A stretch of DNA of 64,000 bases from Cellulophaga sp. HaHa_2_95 (GTDB taxonomy: Bacteria > Bacteroidota > Bacteroidia > Flavobacteriales > Flavobacteriaceae), in contig NZ_CP058988.1 of NCBI RefSeq assembly GCF_019278565.1, positions 1,922,001 to 1,986,000 of the forward strand, in the 5' to 3' direction. Shown one piece after another: positions 45,244 to 54,461 of the stretch (position 1 is the first letter of the stretch; every line of letters starts with the position of its first letter). Below the pieces are notes generated by a model. The model saw only the letters and a list, made by a program, of their open reading frames with translations. It had not been told where the DNA came from and searched no databases. The position numbers and the translations under genes are program-made.

Positions 45244-45860
45244 GTTCGTTTTTTTATACGGTCAACAATTTCAAATCCCAAATACTCTTTTAGTTTCGGA
45301 AATTTATATCTGTAATATTCATTCCAATAACTTATCATTCTGCTTTCGGTTTGTTGCCAATACTTCGGATTTTCATCTCTAAATTCAGCGTAAAAGTCCA
45401 ATGTACTTTCATTTATCTTTTTGTCAATAATGGGTAATAATTCGTAAACGTATTCTCCGATTAATTGAATAACAAACGGAATTGTCCAATTTTCTGAATT
45501 CTCTGACAATAAATCCAGCCTTTTTTCTCTTAAATATCCATTATGATGTCGCAAATAAATACAATGTAGGATATCCTTTTGTTTATCAGTTAGAGCAGCT
45601 TCTAATTCGGGACTTGGCTCGTCAAAGTATAGCCTGTACGGAATCGTAAGAGTTTCATGTCCAAGTTTTAAATCTAATTCATTATCGTGAATCAGATTAT
45701 CAACTTGATGAACGACTCCGTCACATAGTTTTACTTTATTGTTTTGAAAAGGCAAGATTTTTAAAACCTCTTTTAAGTCCAAATGCAATTCTTTAGGGAA
45801 AGCTCTTTTCAACCTTTCCTTATATTCAGATTTCAAATTTTTCTTAAATATATTTAGCAT
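45228..45860 (-). CDS. Hypothetical protein of cassette 1
   Basis: 210 residues from the ATG at 45860; a GTG at 45884 lies in the junction core and is unlikely to be used. It is a soluble, charged, helix-rich protein (YRLYFDEPSPELEAALTDKQ, KYWQQTESRMISYWNEYYRY). I do not recognise the family. The final HNKT and the stop codon are inside attC 1, as found in compact integron cassettes. Confidence 0.6.
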   Translation of the reverse strand: MLNIFKKNLKSEYKERLKRAFPKELHLDLKEVLKILPFQNNKVKLCDGVVHQVDNLIHDNELDLKLGHETLTIPYRLYFDEPSPELEAALTDKQKDILHCIYLRHHNGYLREKRLDLLSENSENWTIPFVIQLIGEYVYELLPIIDKKINESTLDFYAEFRDENPKYWQQTESRMISYWNEYYRYKFPKLKEYLGFEIVDRIKKRTHNKT

Positions 45861-45880
45861 TTTCGGTTTTCTCAAATGAC

Positions 45881-45956
45881 GCACAACAATTGTATAATGA
45901 ACATATGTTCTTTATACCGCCAATTTAAGATATAATGAACATATGTTTTATATATC
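45881..45956 (-). repeat. attI-like junction with two direct repeats
   Basis: At the outer end of the array only a one-sided core is present (minus strand ATTGTTGTGCGTC), with no second arm as in attC. On the far side lie two copies of TATAATGAACATATGTT (45893-45909 and 45931-45947), 38 bp apart. The first contains the perfect palindrome GAACATATGTTC. Direct repeats beside a simple core are what attI sites look like. No intI gene is visible, so this is inference. Confidence 0.4.
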
Positions 45957-46168
45957 TTTTATATTTTTCTAAGAATCAAGAGGGTTTTTTAATTATTATA
46001 ATTGTTGTCAATAATTGGATATACATTATTGCGTATATCGGCCCTGTGTGCCTAAGATAATACTAAGGCGTTAAATTTTCTATTAATTAGATATAAATTA
46101 TTGGGCTATAGACTTTAAATGCTACTATGTGTAAATGAAAAATTGCTCTAATCTAAAACAACAACAAA
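45957..46168. other. Intergenic between cassette array and ssb
   Basis: AT-rich region with no coding frame. It has GCGTTAAAT at 46069-46077, a good match to the integron core GTTRRRY, but I find no partner arm. I recognise nothing else. Confidence 0.35.
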
Positions 46169-46190
46169 CGTTTACAAACGTTTGTAAACG
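46169..46190. promoter_or_regulatory. 22-bp perfect palindrome upstream of ssb
   Basis: CGTTTACAAAC followed by its exact complement GTTTGTAAACG, 131 bp before the ssb start. A further ACAAACG half-site precedes it. Probably a regulator-binding operator. The protein is unknown; a LacI- or SOS-type regulator is possible. Confidence 0.55.
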
Positions 46191-46232
46191 AAAGTAACTA
46201 TTTCCCAACCGAATGAAATACGAAGAGCTTTC

Positions 46233-46240
46233 TAAGTTTG
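46233..46240 (+). promoter_or_regulatory. Putative -7 promoter element for ssb
   Basis: TAAGTTTG matches the Bacteroidota consensus TAnnTTTG and would place the transcript start near 46247, 74 bp before the ssb ATG. No clear -33 TTTG is seen. Confidence 0.4.
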
Positions 46241-46320
46241 CAGTGTCAGAACAATAGGGTTCCGATAGTCTTAACTGTTAACCATTCCTGAGCTTGTATC
46301 AGGAGCTAAAAATTAAAATT

Positions 46321-46653
46321 ATGAACGCACTTAGAAATTCAGTACAGTTGATTGGTAATTTAGGAAATGATCCAGAAATCGTAAATTTAGATAGCGGCAC
46401 CAAGCTCGCAAAGTTTACCATTGCTACCAGCGATTCTTATAAGAACGCTCAAGGCGAAAAAGTAGAAGATACCCAGTGGCATAATATTGTAGCGTGGGGA
46501 AAAACAGCAGAAATTGTAGAAAACTTTTTGGTCAAAGGAAAACAAGTAGCGGTAGAAGGTAAATTAATGCACCGGTCTTACGAAACCAAAGAAGGGGAGA
46601 AGCGCTATATCACAGAGATTAAATGTAATGAACTATTAATGTTGGGGAAGTAA
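46321..46653 (+). CDS. ssb: Single-stranded DNA-binding protein (short form)
   Basis: 110 residues from the ATG at 46321. OB-fold: NSVQLIGNLGNDPEIVNLDS, KLAKFTIATSDSYKN, DTQWHNIVAWGKTAEIVENF, KGKQVAVEGKLMHRSY. It ends shortly after the fold (IKCNELLMLGK) and lacks the acidic C-terminal tail with DDDLPF used by replicative SSB to recruit partners. It is therefore probably an accessory SSB. It lies directly beside the cassette array, whose attC sites recombine as single strands, but a functional link is speculative. Confidence 0.9.
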   Translation: MNALRNSVQLIGNLGNDPEIVNLDSGTKLAKFTIATSDSYKNAQGEKVEDTQWHNIVAWGKTAEIVENFLVKGKQVAVEGKLMHRSYETKEGEKRYITEIKCNELLMLGK

Positions 46654-46675
46654 TTACCTTATAATGTAAAAGTAA

Positions 46676-46700
46676 AAAGCCTTGCGTAATGCAAGGCTTT
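46676..46700. terminator. Bidirectional terminator between ssb and helicase
   Basis: Perfect 10-bp stem AAAGCCTTGC / GCAAGGCTTT with loop GTAAT between convergent genes, with A and T tracts on its two sides. Confidence 0.85.
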
Positions 46701-46706
46701 CTTTAA

Positions 46707-47996
46707 TTATTTAGGTCCGTCGCTAGTACGATTTCTATTGCGGTTCCTATTTTTATTTCTGTTGTTAGAATTACTTGGTTTCTGACCACTGTTTCTAGAA
46801 CGGCTCTGCTGTCCTTGTCTCTTTGGTCTATCATCAGTATCTGCTTCAACAGGTCTGCTACCATCATCTTTAAAAGGATGATCTGTAATGGTAGGAATAG
46901 TTTGCTTAATAAGCTTTTGGATGTCTTTTAAATACGCTCTTTCTTCTCTATCACAGAAAGATAAAGCTACACCACTAGCATTGGCTCTACCTGTTCTACC
47001 AATACGGTGAACATAAGTTTCTGGTACATTTGGTAAATCATAATTTACTACTAATGATAAATCATCAATGTCAATACCACGGGCAGCAATATCGGTTGCC
47101 ACTAGAACCGTTAATTTACCATCTTTAAAATCTTTTAAGGCATTTTGTCTTGCCGTTTGTGATTTATTACCGTGTATAGCTGCAGCATGGATGTCTGCCT
47201 TGTCTAGAAGTTTAACAATTTTATTTGCACCATGTTTTGTTCTAGAAAAAACTAAAACTGCTTTGGCATCTTTTTCTTCAATTAAGTGAATTAAAAGTTT
47301 AGCCTTATCACCTTTAGGTACAAAGTAAATAGCTTGCTCTACTTTTTCAGCGGTAGCTTGTTCTGGTTTAATAGTTACCTGCTCAAATTCTCCCAATATT
47401 TTTTGAGACAATTCTACAATTGTTTTAGGCATAGTAGCCGAAAAGAAAAGCGACTGACGTTTTGCGGGTAATTTGGCGATGATTTTTTTTACATCGTGTA
47501 TAAAACCCATATCAAGCATTTGATCTGCCTCATCTAAAACTACGTGTTCCAAATCTCGTAAGGAAATAAACCCTTGGTTCATTAAATCTAACAAACGACC
47601 TGGAGTAGCAATTAGTACTTCTACACCTTTACGTAAGGCATCTGTTTGCTTTCCTTGCTTTACGCCACCAAAAATTACGGTGTTTTTGATACCTGTAAAA
47701 CGGGCATAGGCTGTAAAACTCTCGCCAATTTGGATGGCTAATTCTCGCGTTGGAGTAACAACTAAGGCTTTTATCTTTCGTTTACCTACGCCGCTATTGT
47801 TGGTGTATAAGTGATGTAAAATGGGAATACCGAAGGCTGCTGTTTTTCCAGTTCCTGTTTGTGCAACGCCTAAAAGGTCTTTACCTTTTAGTAATATCGG
47901 AATTGATTTTTCTTGTATTGGAGTAGGATTTTCGTAACCTTCTGAAGCTAAAGCTTTCAAAATAGGTTCTGCAATCCCTAATTCTTTAAATGTCAT
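46707..47996 (-). CDS. rhlE: DEAD-box RNA helicase, RhlE type
   Basis: 429 residues from the ATG at 47996 ([16 protein letters not shown]). All motifs are present: Q motif ([10 protein letters not shown]), I (AQTGTGKT), Ia (PTRELA), II (DEAD), III (SAT), IV-VI ([14 protein letters not shown]). The C-terminal tail is basic, with [13 protein letters not shown] repeats, giving non-specific RNA binding. Acts in ribosome assembly or mRNA turnover. RhlE is the closest type by tail and length. Confidence 0.92.
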   Translation of the reverse strand: MTFKELGIAEPILKALASEGYENPTPIQEKSIPILLKGKDLLGVAQTGTGKTAAFGIPILHHLYTNNSGVGKRKIKALVVTPTRELAIQIGESFTAYARFTGIKNTVIFGGVKQGKQTDALRKGVEVLIATPGRLLDLMNQGFISLRDLEHVVLDEADQMLDMGFIHDVKKIIAKLPAKRQSLFFSATMPKTIVELSQKILGEFEQVTIKPEQATAEKVEQAIYFVPKGDKAKLLIHLIEEKDAKAVLVFSRTKHGANKIVKLLDKADIHAAAIHGNKSQTARQNALKDFKDGKLTVLVATDIAARGIDIDDLSLVVNYDLPNVPETYVHRIGRTGRANASGVALSFCDREERAYLKDIQKLIKQTIPTITDHPFKDDGSRPVEADTDDRPKRQGQQSRSRNSGQKPSNSNNRNKNRNRNRNRTSDGPK

Positions 47997-48186
47997 GTAT
48001 TTTATAATAAGCCACAAAGGTAGGGGAATAGTTCGGATTTATAAGTTTTTAAGAGTTTGATCTATAGTATTCATCTACTGTGGCCTGTAAGAAGCACTTA
48101 ACATGCGGTTCAAAGTGGAATATAGACGTGTGCCGTTACGTATTTTGCAAGTAGTGAAAAGGAGTAAGGTTACTTAGAAGCAATAA

Positions 48187-48245
48187 AGTGCGGTACTACT
48201 ACCATCATGAACAAAGAACACATGAGGTTGTGCCAGTACCGCACT
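48187..48245. repeat. Inverted repeat with 11-bp arms
   Basis: AGTGCGGTACT at 48187-48197 pairs exactly with AGTACCGCACT at 48235-48245. Between them CATCATG and CATGAGG can extend the hairpin. It lies downstream of the minus-strand lipoprotein gene (stop at 48290) and may serve as its 3' end, but there is no T-run. Confidence 0.5.
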
Positions 48246-48289
48246 GTACTACTATTGTATACAGATGCAGCCTTAACTGCTGCTATACT

Positions 48290-48829
48290 CTAATTGTGGC
48301 TAATGATAAAATAATCTGCCTGTAATAATGGCGTTCTATTATCAAATTCAAAATCTATAAATTGAGCGTCGTCTTCCTCAAGTTTTGTCTTTACAGTACT
48401 TCTTCCAATTTCTCTATCGGTAGCATCAAAAGCTTTTAGCTTAAGCTTTTTATCAAAAGCTTTGTCTGCGATAAGGTATACGGTAACCTTTTTTATATGG
48501 GTAGTATCATTATAGAACTTTTCTGTTCTCCCAATTTCAAATGTTTTCAAAAATGTTGTGTCCGATAGTACTTTGGCTTGGTTGATACTTTTATCATACC
48601 CCGAAGTTAAACCTTTAAAAGCTTCTCCGAGACCTTCGCTAGCAGATTCTAAAGCTTCTTTACCATCAGTCTTTAGCGCATCTCCTGCGCCTTTTAGTAG
48701 TTTAGATTTTATAGAAACAAGGGCATTACCTTCTTCTTCTGCTTTTATTTTTTTCTCTTCAGTACTCAAGCAAGAGGCTAGTAGTAAGGTCAGGGACGCT
48801 GTAATAGCAGTAAGTTTTAGGTTTCTCAT
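48290..48829 (-). CDS. Lipoprotein, unknown
   Basis: 179 residues with lipobox LASC (Cys20). Helical charged segment (KIKAEEEGNALVSIKSKLLK ... GEAFKGLTSG) followed by a beta-rich end (KKVTVYLIADKAFDKKLKLK, AQFIDFEFDNRTPL). No named family. Single gene, 149 bp from rluF. Confidence 0.7.
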   Translation of the reverse strand: MRNLKLTAITASLTLLLASCLSTEEKKIKAEEEGNALVSIKSKLLKGAGDALKTDGKEALESASEGLGEAFKGLTSGYDKSINQAKVLSDTTFLKTFEIGRTEKFYNDTTHIKKVTVYLIADKAFDKKLKLKAFDATDREIGRSTVKTKLEEDDAQFIDFEFDNRTPLLQADYFIISHN

Positions 48830-48978
48830 TTTAGTCTGGTTTTTTGTTTGTAATCGGTTTTTATATGCTTGTCAACAAGGGTATTAACGCAATAATAGGG
48901 TATCTATTTTATAAAATAGGTGTAAATTCCATAGTATTAGGAGTAACACCACATAGTTGTGAGGCTATAGGTGCTAAA

Positions 48979-49710
48979 CTAATCGTGCGTTTTTGCAGAT
49001 GCTGCTACCAAGCGGTTAATTTCAGAGAGCTCAGCTTCTGTAAGGTCGCGGTACTTCCCGACTTCTAGATCTAACTCTACATTCATAATCCGCACACGCT
49101 GCAAACGCTTAACGCGATAGTCTAAATGATCACACATTCTTCTAATCTGTCGGTTTAGTCCTTGCGTCAAAATAATACTAAAGGTGTATTTATCTATGCG
49201 CTCTACTTTACAAGGCCTAGTTACCGTGTCTAGTATAGGTACTCCGCTACTCATTTGGCGTAAAAAATCAGAATTTATAGGTTTATTGACCGATACAATA
49301 TATTCTTTCTCGTGATTGTTACGGGCACGGAGAATTTTATTGACAATATCGCCATCATCCGTTAGGAAAATTAATCCTTCCGAAGGTTTATCCAAGCGTC
49401 CAATAGGGAAAATACGTTTTGGGTAGTTTATAAAATCGATAATATTATCTTTCTCTACACCGGTATCTGTAGTACACACAATCCCTACAGGTTTATTAAA
49501 AGCAAGGTAGGTGTGTTTACCTTTAGGCTTTCCTATCAGTTCTCCATCTACTCTAATTTCATCAGCAATAGTTATTTTGGTTCCCATTTCAGGAACTTTA
49601 CCATTGATGGTGACTCTGCCTTGGTCTATAAGCTTATCGGCTGCTCGTCTAGAGCAATAGCCAACTTCGCTTAAGTATTTGTTTATTCGGGTGGGAGTAG
49701 TCTCTGCCAT
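48979..49710 (-). CDS. rluF: 23S rRNA pseudouridine synthase RluF
   Basis: 243 residues. N-terminal S4 domain (TRINKYLSEVGYCSRRAADK) and RsuA/RluB-type catalytic domain with IGRLDKPSEGLIFLT (catalytic Asp) and the GLNRQIRRMCDHLDYRVKRL signature of RluF. It makes pseudouridine in 23S rRNA (position 2604 in E. coli) and tRNA-Tyr. The next gene upstream is 36 bp away on the same strand. Confidence 0.92.
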   Translation of the reverse strand: MAETTPTRINKYLSEVGYCSRRAADKLIDQGRVTINGKVPEMGTKITIADEIRVDGELIGKPKGKHTYLAFNKPVGIVCTTDTGVEKDNIIDFINYPKRIFPIGRLDKPSEGLIFLTDDGDIVNKILRARNNHEKEYIVSVNKPINSDFLRQMSSGVPILDTVTRPCKVERIDKYTFSIILTQGLNRQIRRMCDHLDYRVKRLQRVRIMNVELDLEVGKYRDLTEAELSEINRLVAASAKTHD

Positions 49711-49746
49711 TATTTTTTTGTCTGATGTAAAATTACGAGAATAAAT

Positions 49747-51300
49747 TTAAAGTCCGGCAATAGCGGCTTCTGCGCAACGCTCGCCGTCCATTGCAGCAGA
49801 AACAATTCCGCCAGCATACCCACCACCTTCACCACAAGGAAAAAGACCTTGGATTTCTGGGTGCTCTAAATTTTCTTTTCTTGGGATGTTTACCGGAGAA
49901 GATGTTCTAGATTCTACCCCAACAATATTGGCTTCTGCGGTATAGTATCCTTTCATTTTTTCACCAAAAGCAGCGAAACCACCACGTAACCTACTACCAA
50001 TTAGTTTTGGTAAGAGGGAGTGCATAGGAACCGATTTTAATCCTGGTTGATAGGATGTAGCATTTAAATCTGCCGATAGTTTTCCTTCCACGAAATCCGT
50101 CATACGTTGTGCAGGGGCGGCTTGTGTTCTACCGCCAGCGGTAAATGCCAAACGCTCTAAATCTTTCTGAAATTCTAAGCCTTTTAGAACGCCATGTTTT
50201 TCATACTTGCGCAAATCTTCATCGGCATTAATTTCTACCACAATACCCGAGTTGGCATAGAGGTTGTTTCGTTTTGAAGGAGACATCCCATTGACCACAA
50301 CTTCTCCCGGTGCGGTAGCTGCCGGAACAATAAATCCGCCAGGACACATACAGAAAGAGTACACGCCTCTATTTTTTACTTGCGCTACTAAACTATAAGA
50401 TGCTGCAGGTAGCAATTCATTTCTGCTGCCGGAGCAATGGTATTGAATGCTATCTATAATATGCTGCGGATGCTCTACCCGAACCCCCATAGCAAATGAT
50501 TTTGCTTCTAGTGCAATTTCTTTTTTATGTAACAGGTAATAAATATCTCTAGCGGAATGGCCTGTAGCAAGAATGACACGGTTTACCGCCATTTCTGTTC
50601 CATTTTGGAGCTGAATGGCTTGTATTTTGTTATTCTGAAGGGTAAAATCTACCACACGCGTATCAAAATGAATTTCGCCACCGTGGCTAAGAATAGCTTC
50701 TCTAATATTCTGAACAATTTTAGGGAGCTTATTGGTACCTATATGTGGATGTGCATCTATCAAAATCTGCTCCGTAGCACCATGGTGTACCAAACTTTCA
50801 AAAATTCTACGAACATCGCCTCGTTTAATACTGCGGGTGTACAGCTTTCCGTCAGAATACGTACCTGCACCACCTTCGCCAAAACAGTAGTTAGAATCTT
50901 CGCCAACAATATGCTCTTGGTTAATGGCTTTTAAGTCACGACGCCTGTCTTTTACATTTTTTCCACGTTCTAGAACAATTGGTTTAAATCCTAATTCTAA
51001 ACAACGGAGTGCTGCCCACATTCCTGCAGGACCAAAACCTATAATATGTACTTCTTTAGCTTTAGAGACATCTTTATAATCAAAAACGTATTCTGGAATT
51101 TCAGAAGGCTTTTCATTGATATATACTTGAAGCTTGTAATTAATATAAATTCTAGGCTTACGGGCATCAATAGATTTACGTAACACTTTTACGACGATAT
51201 CTTTTTCGTCTGCACCAACATGTTTTGCTGCTTTTTTAGTAAGGATACCTTCTATAGTTTCTTCTTTTAAAGAAACGCGAAGCTGAAATGTTCTGACCAT
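49747..51300 (-). CDS. NAD(P)/FAD-dependent dehydrogenase (uncharacterised)
   Basis: 517 residues. A ferredoxin-like N-terminal region (about 1-85) precedes the FAD site VHIIGFGPAGMWAALRCLEL (about 90-110). Other parts: SNYCFGEGGAGTYSDGKLYT, NRVILATGHSARDIYYLLHK, MGVRVEHPQHIID and the C-terminal GLFPCGEGGGYAGGIVSAAM. This is the widespread FAD-dependent dehydrogenase family (COG2509), whose reaction is unknown. Probably an operon with rluF. Confidence 0.88.
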   Translation of the reverse strand: MVRTFQLRVSLKEETIEGILTKKAAKHVGADEKDIVVKVLRKSIDARKPRIYINYKLQVYINEKPSEIPEYVFDYKDVSKAKEVHIIGFGPAGMWAALRCLELGFKPIVLERGKNVKDRRRDLKAINQEHIVGEDSNYCFGEGGAGTYSDGKLYTRSIKRGDVRRIFESLVHHGATEQILIDAHPHIGTNKLPKIVQNIREAILSHGGEIHFDTRVVDFTLQNNKIQAIQLQNGTEMAVNRVILATGHSARDIYYLLHKKEIALEAKSFAMGVRVEHPQHIIDSIQYHCSGSRNELLPAASYSLVAQVKNRGVYSFCMCPGGFIVPAATAPGEVVVNGMSPSKRNNLYANSGIVVEINADEDLRKYEKHGVLKGLEFQKDLERLAFTAGGRTQAAPAQRMTDFVEGKLSADLNATSYQPGLKSVPMHSLLPKLIGSRLRGGFAAFGEKMKGYYTAEANIVGVESRTSSPVNIPRKENLEHPEIQGLFPCGEGGGYAGGIVSAAMDGERCAEAAIAGL

Positions 51301-51448
51301 GCCACAAAATTAGTTCAATTTCTATTAAAAAGAGCACAAATATGAGCTAGGCTGTTATTGTATTGATTTTTAAAGGCTTGTTTATAATTTAAAACAAATT
51401 TTTTCAAGGGCATTTTATAAGTAGGTTTAGATAATTAGGTAACAAAAA

Positions 51449-51478
51449 AGTCGCTTCCTAATTTCTTAAGAAGCGACT
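51449..51478. terminator. Terminator of metE
   Basis: Perfect 9-bp stem AGTCGCTTC / GAAGCGACT with a 12-base loop and flanking A/T tracts, 27 bp after the metE stop on the minus strand; also usable in the other direction. Confidence 0.8.
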
Positions 51479-51504
51479 AAAAACTAAACTATATTCGATC
51501 TAAT

Positions 51505-53826
51505 CTAATAGGAAACAGCTACGTTTTCTCTGCATTCTTGTGCAGCCGCAACCATTTCAATTAATGCTTTTTTTGTTTCCTCCCAATGTCTAGTTTTTAA
51601 ACCACAATCGGGATTAATCCATAAGTGCTCCGGAGCAATGTATTCTTTTGCTTTTGCAATCAATGCTACCATTTCTGAGCGGTCTGGAACTCTTGGTGAG
51701 TGAATGTCATAAACACCTGGTCCAATATCATTAGGGTATTTAAACTCTCTGAAGACATCTAAAAGCTCCATCTGTGATCTGGAACATTCAATCGTAATTA
51801 CATCTGCATCCATCGCTGCAATATGCGCTATGATATCATTAAATTCAGAATAACACATATGTGTATGTATCTGTGTGTCATTTTTCACGCCACTAGCCGC
51901 AATTCTAAATGCTTTTACAGCCCAATCTAAGTACGCCTTCCAATCAGCCTTACGTAACGGTAAGCCTTCACGTATAGCAGGCTCATCTATCTGAATAATA
52001 GAGAGTCCTGCTTTTTCCAAGTCTACAACTTCATCACGGATGGCTAAGGCTATTTGCGTGCAAGTTTCTGCTCTTGGTTGGTCATTGCGAACAAAAGACC
52101 ATTGTAATATGGTAACCGGCCCTGTAAGCATTCCTTTTACAGGTTTTTTAGTGATAGACTGTGCAAAAGAAGACCAGTATACGGTCATTGGATTTTCTCT
52201 AGAAACATCACCATAAATAATAGGTGGTTTTACGCATCTACTACCGTAACTCTGTACCCATCCAAAACTAGTAAAGGCAAAACCGTCTAACTGTTCGCCA
52301 AAATATTCTACCATGTCATTACGCTCAAACTCACCATGAACTAAAACATCTAAGCCTATATTTTCTTGAAATTCTATAGTCTCTCTAGTTTCTTTCTCTA
52401 TAAAGCTATGGTAGGCTTCTGGAGTGGTATTTCCTTTTTTGAAATTAGCACGTTGGCTACGTACTTCTTTTGTTTGAGGAAAAGAACCAATTGTTGTGGT
52501 AGGATATAAGGGTAAATTCAGTGCTTTTTGCTGAATGACTTTACGCTGCGTAAAACCAATTAATCGTTGATCATCTGTCTTTGTTAACCCCTTTACCCGT
52601 TCTTTAACGGCTGGGTTATGAATACTTTTTGAAACTTTTCGTTCTGCATTGGCAGCACTGTTTTCAGAAACCTTCTGTAGCGTTTCTGTTAAGTTTACTT
52701 TCGTTATAAAGTTTCTTATCGTATTTACTTCCTCTAATTTCTGTTTTGCAAAGGCAAGCCATTGTTTTACATCGGCACTTAAGTTCACCTCATTAGTTTC
52801 TAAGTCTAAATCGCAAGGAGAGTGCAGTAAGGAACAAGAAGGTGCAATATAGAGTCTTTCTTCACCTACATGTGCAATTGCTTTTTGTATTAAAGCTAGC
52901 GAGTCTTCAAAATTGTTCTTCCAAATATTTCTACCGTCAATGACTCCTAAGGATAAATGTGTATTCTTATGTAATTTTTTTGAAGCTAAAATATCATCTA
53001 ACTGCAAAGAACAACGTACTAAATCTAAATGTAAGGTGTGTACGGGAAGTTCCAATACCATATCTAGATTTTCTCCAAAACAATCAAAGTAATTAGCCAA
53101 CACAATTTTAAGGTCAGGAAATTTATCAGCGATTGTTTGGTATGTATATCGTATAGCTTCACGGTCTCTATTCGTTAAATCTGTCGCAAGGAAAGGCTCG
53201 TCAAACTGTATGAATTCTACATGTAAGGCTGTTAATTCTTCTATGATTTTTAAATAGGTAGGAAGTAGATTCGCTAAAAGATCAATACGATTAAAAGAGC
53301 TTTCTTTTTCTTTGCCTAATAATAGGAATGATACCGGGCCAATAAGTACAGGTTTTGTGGTGATCCCTAAAGCCAATGCTTCCTTATATTCTTTTACAAT
53401 TTTAGAATTTGCATAAGAGAATGTTTGGTGGTCATAAAATTCAGGAACAATGTAATGGTAATTGGTGTCAAACCATTTTGTCATTTCCATAGCGGTAAGG
53501 TCTATCCCATCTTTTTGGATACCTCTAGCCATCGCAAAATATAAATCTTGGGAGGTAGCATTATTTTTTTGTAACTGGTCATAACGCTTAGGAATAGCGT
53601 TTACGGTCATACACATATCTAATACTTGATCGTATAAAGAAAAGTCATTGGAAGGGATGATATCAATGCCTTTTTCTTGTTGAAGCAGCCAATTTTCAGT
53701 TCGGATGTTTTTTGCAGTTTCTTCTAATTCGGTCAATGTTGCTTTGCCAGACCAATAGTTTTCTAATGCCTTTTTAAGCGCTCTGTTGCTACCAATTCTT
53801 GGGTAACCTAAATTTGTTGTTTTCAT
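51505..53826 (-). CDS. metE: Cobalamin-independent methionine synthase
   Basis: 773 residues, the full two-barrel length. N-terminal: NLGYPRIGSNRALKKALENYW; middle link TTTIGSFPQTKEVR; C-terminal catalytic part with zinc ligands in HTHMCYSEFND (His, Cys), Glu in DVITIECSRSQME and Cys in WINPDCGLKTRHWEE. It transfers methyl from methyltetrahydrofolate to homocysteine in the cytoplasm. The Lrp/AsnC gene is divergent, 168 bp away, and is the likely regulator. I see no riboswitch in the leader. Confidence 0.96.
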   Translation of the reverse strand: MKTTNLGYPRIGSNRALKKALENYWSGKATLTELEETAKNIRTENWLLQQEKGIDIIPSNDFSLYDQVLDMCMTVNAIPKRYDQLQKNNATSQDLYFAMARGIQKDGIDLTAMEMTKWFDTNYHYIVPEFYDHQTFSYANSKIVKEYKEALALGITTKPVLIGPVSFLLLGKEKESSFNRIDLLANLLPTYLKIIEELTALHVEFIQFDEPFLATDLTNRDREAIRYTYQTIADKFPDLKIVLANYFDCFGENLDMVLELPVHTLHLDLVRCSLQLDDILASKKLHKNTHLSLGVIDGRNIWKNNFEDSLALIQKAIAHVGEERLYIAPSCSLLHSPCDLDLETNEVNLSADVKQWLAFAKQKLEEVNTIRNFITKVNLTETLQKVSENSAANAERKVSKSIHNPAVKERVKGLTKTDDQRLIGFTQRKVIQQKALNLPLYPTTTIGSFPQTKEVRSQRANFKKGNTTPEAYHSFIEKETRETIEFQENIGLDVLVHGEFERNDMVEYFGEQLDGFAFTSFGWVQSYGSRCVKPPIIYGDVSRENPMTVYWSSFAQSITKKPVKGMLTGPVTILQWSFVRNDQPRAETCTQIALAIRDEVVDLEKAGLSIIQIDEPAIREGLPLRKADWKAYLDWAVKAFRIAASGVKNDTQIHTHMCYSEFNDIIAHIAAMDADVITIECSRSQMELLDVFREFKYPNDIGPGVYDIHSPRVPDRSEMVALIAKAKEYIAPEHLWINPDCGLKTRHWEETKKALIEMVAAAQECRENVAVSY

Positions 53827-53862
53827 TACTACCTGTTTTGTGTATTAGATATTATGTCTTTA

Positions 53863-53870
53863 CAAAATTA
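53863..53870 (-). promoter_or_regulatory. Putative -7 promoter element for metE
   Basis: On the minus strand TAATTTTG matches TAnnTTTG, 37 bp before the metE ATG. No convincing -33 element is seen. Confidence 0.4.
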
Positions 53871-53994
53871 CTTTTTATCATATTTATATCTGAATAATTG
53901 AATTAGATAAGTTTATTTAGCTGTTTTAAGGTTGTTGTTTAGATAAAATGAAATATTTTTGTTGGAGAATCGTACCTCACTAGAAAATTTATCT

Positions 53995-54456
53995 ATGGAA
54001 AATTTAGATCTGACAGATTTAGCACTACTCAAATTGCTACAAGAAAACTCCAACTACACCACAAAAGAGATTGCTGCACGTGTAAATTTATCTGCAACAC
54101 CGGTATATGAGCGCTTGAGAAAATTAGAAAAAGAAGGATATATTAAAAAATATGTTGCACTACTAGATGCTGAGAAGTTAGGAAGAGAATTGATCGTGTT
54201 CTGTAATATAACCTTGAAACAACATACCAAAGTAATTGGTAATAAATTTGTAACAGATATTATTGCATTGCAAGAGGTAACGGAATGTTATAATATTTCT
54301 GGAGATTATGATTTTATGCTTAAAGTATTGGTAAAGAACATGAAAGATTATCAAGATTTTGTAATTAATAGTTTAGGTTCTGTAGAAAATATAGGTAGTG
54401 CCCATAGTACTTTTGTTATAGGAACCATAAAACATACTAATAATGTACCCCTGTAA
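53995..54456 (+). CDS. Lrp/AsnC-family regulator
   Basis: 153 residues from the ATG at 53995; an upstream TTG adds 12 atypical residues. N-terminal HTH (DLALLKLLQENSNYTTKEIA, VNLSATPVYERLRKLEKEGY) and the RAM ligand domain (VTECYNISGDYDFMLKVLVK). Divergent from metE, as seen for methionine- or branched-chain-responsive regulators. It probably binds the shared 168-bp region. Confidence 0.92.
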   Translation: MENLDLTDLALLKLLQENSNYTTKEIAARVNLSATPVYERLRKLEKEGYIKKYVALLDAEKLGRELIVFCNITLKQHTKVIGNKFVTDIIALQEVTECYNISGDYDFMLKVLVKNMKDYQDFVINSLGSVENIGSAHSTFVIGTIKHTNNVPL

Positions 54457-54461
54457 TTAGC

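Noticed and set aside
45960..46290. A hidden integrase gene between the array and ssb
   Set aside because: No open frame above a few dozen codons and no tyrosine recombinase motifs are visible in this region.
48187..48245. Another attC site right of ssb
   Set aside because: The arms are perfect and lack the AACAA/CGTT core and the asymmetry of the other sites.
53827..53994. Possible SAM or cobalamin riboswitch before metE
   Set aside because: The region is only 168 bp, AT-rich and shared with a divergent regulator; no conserved riboswitch core is visible.
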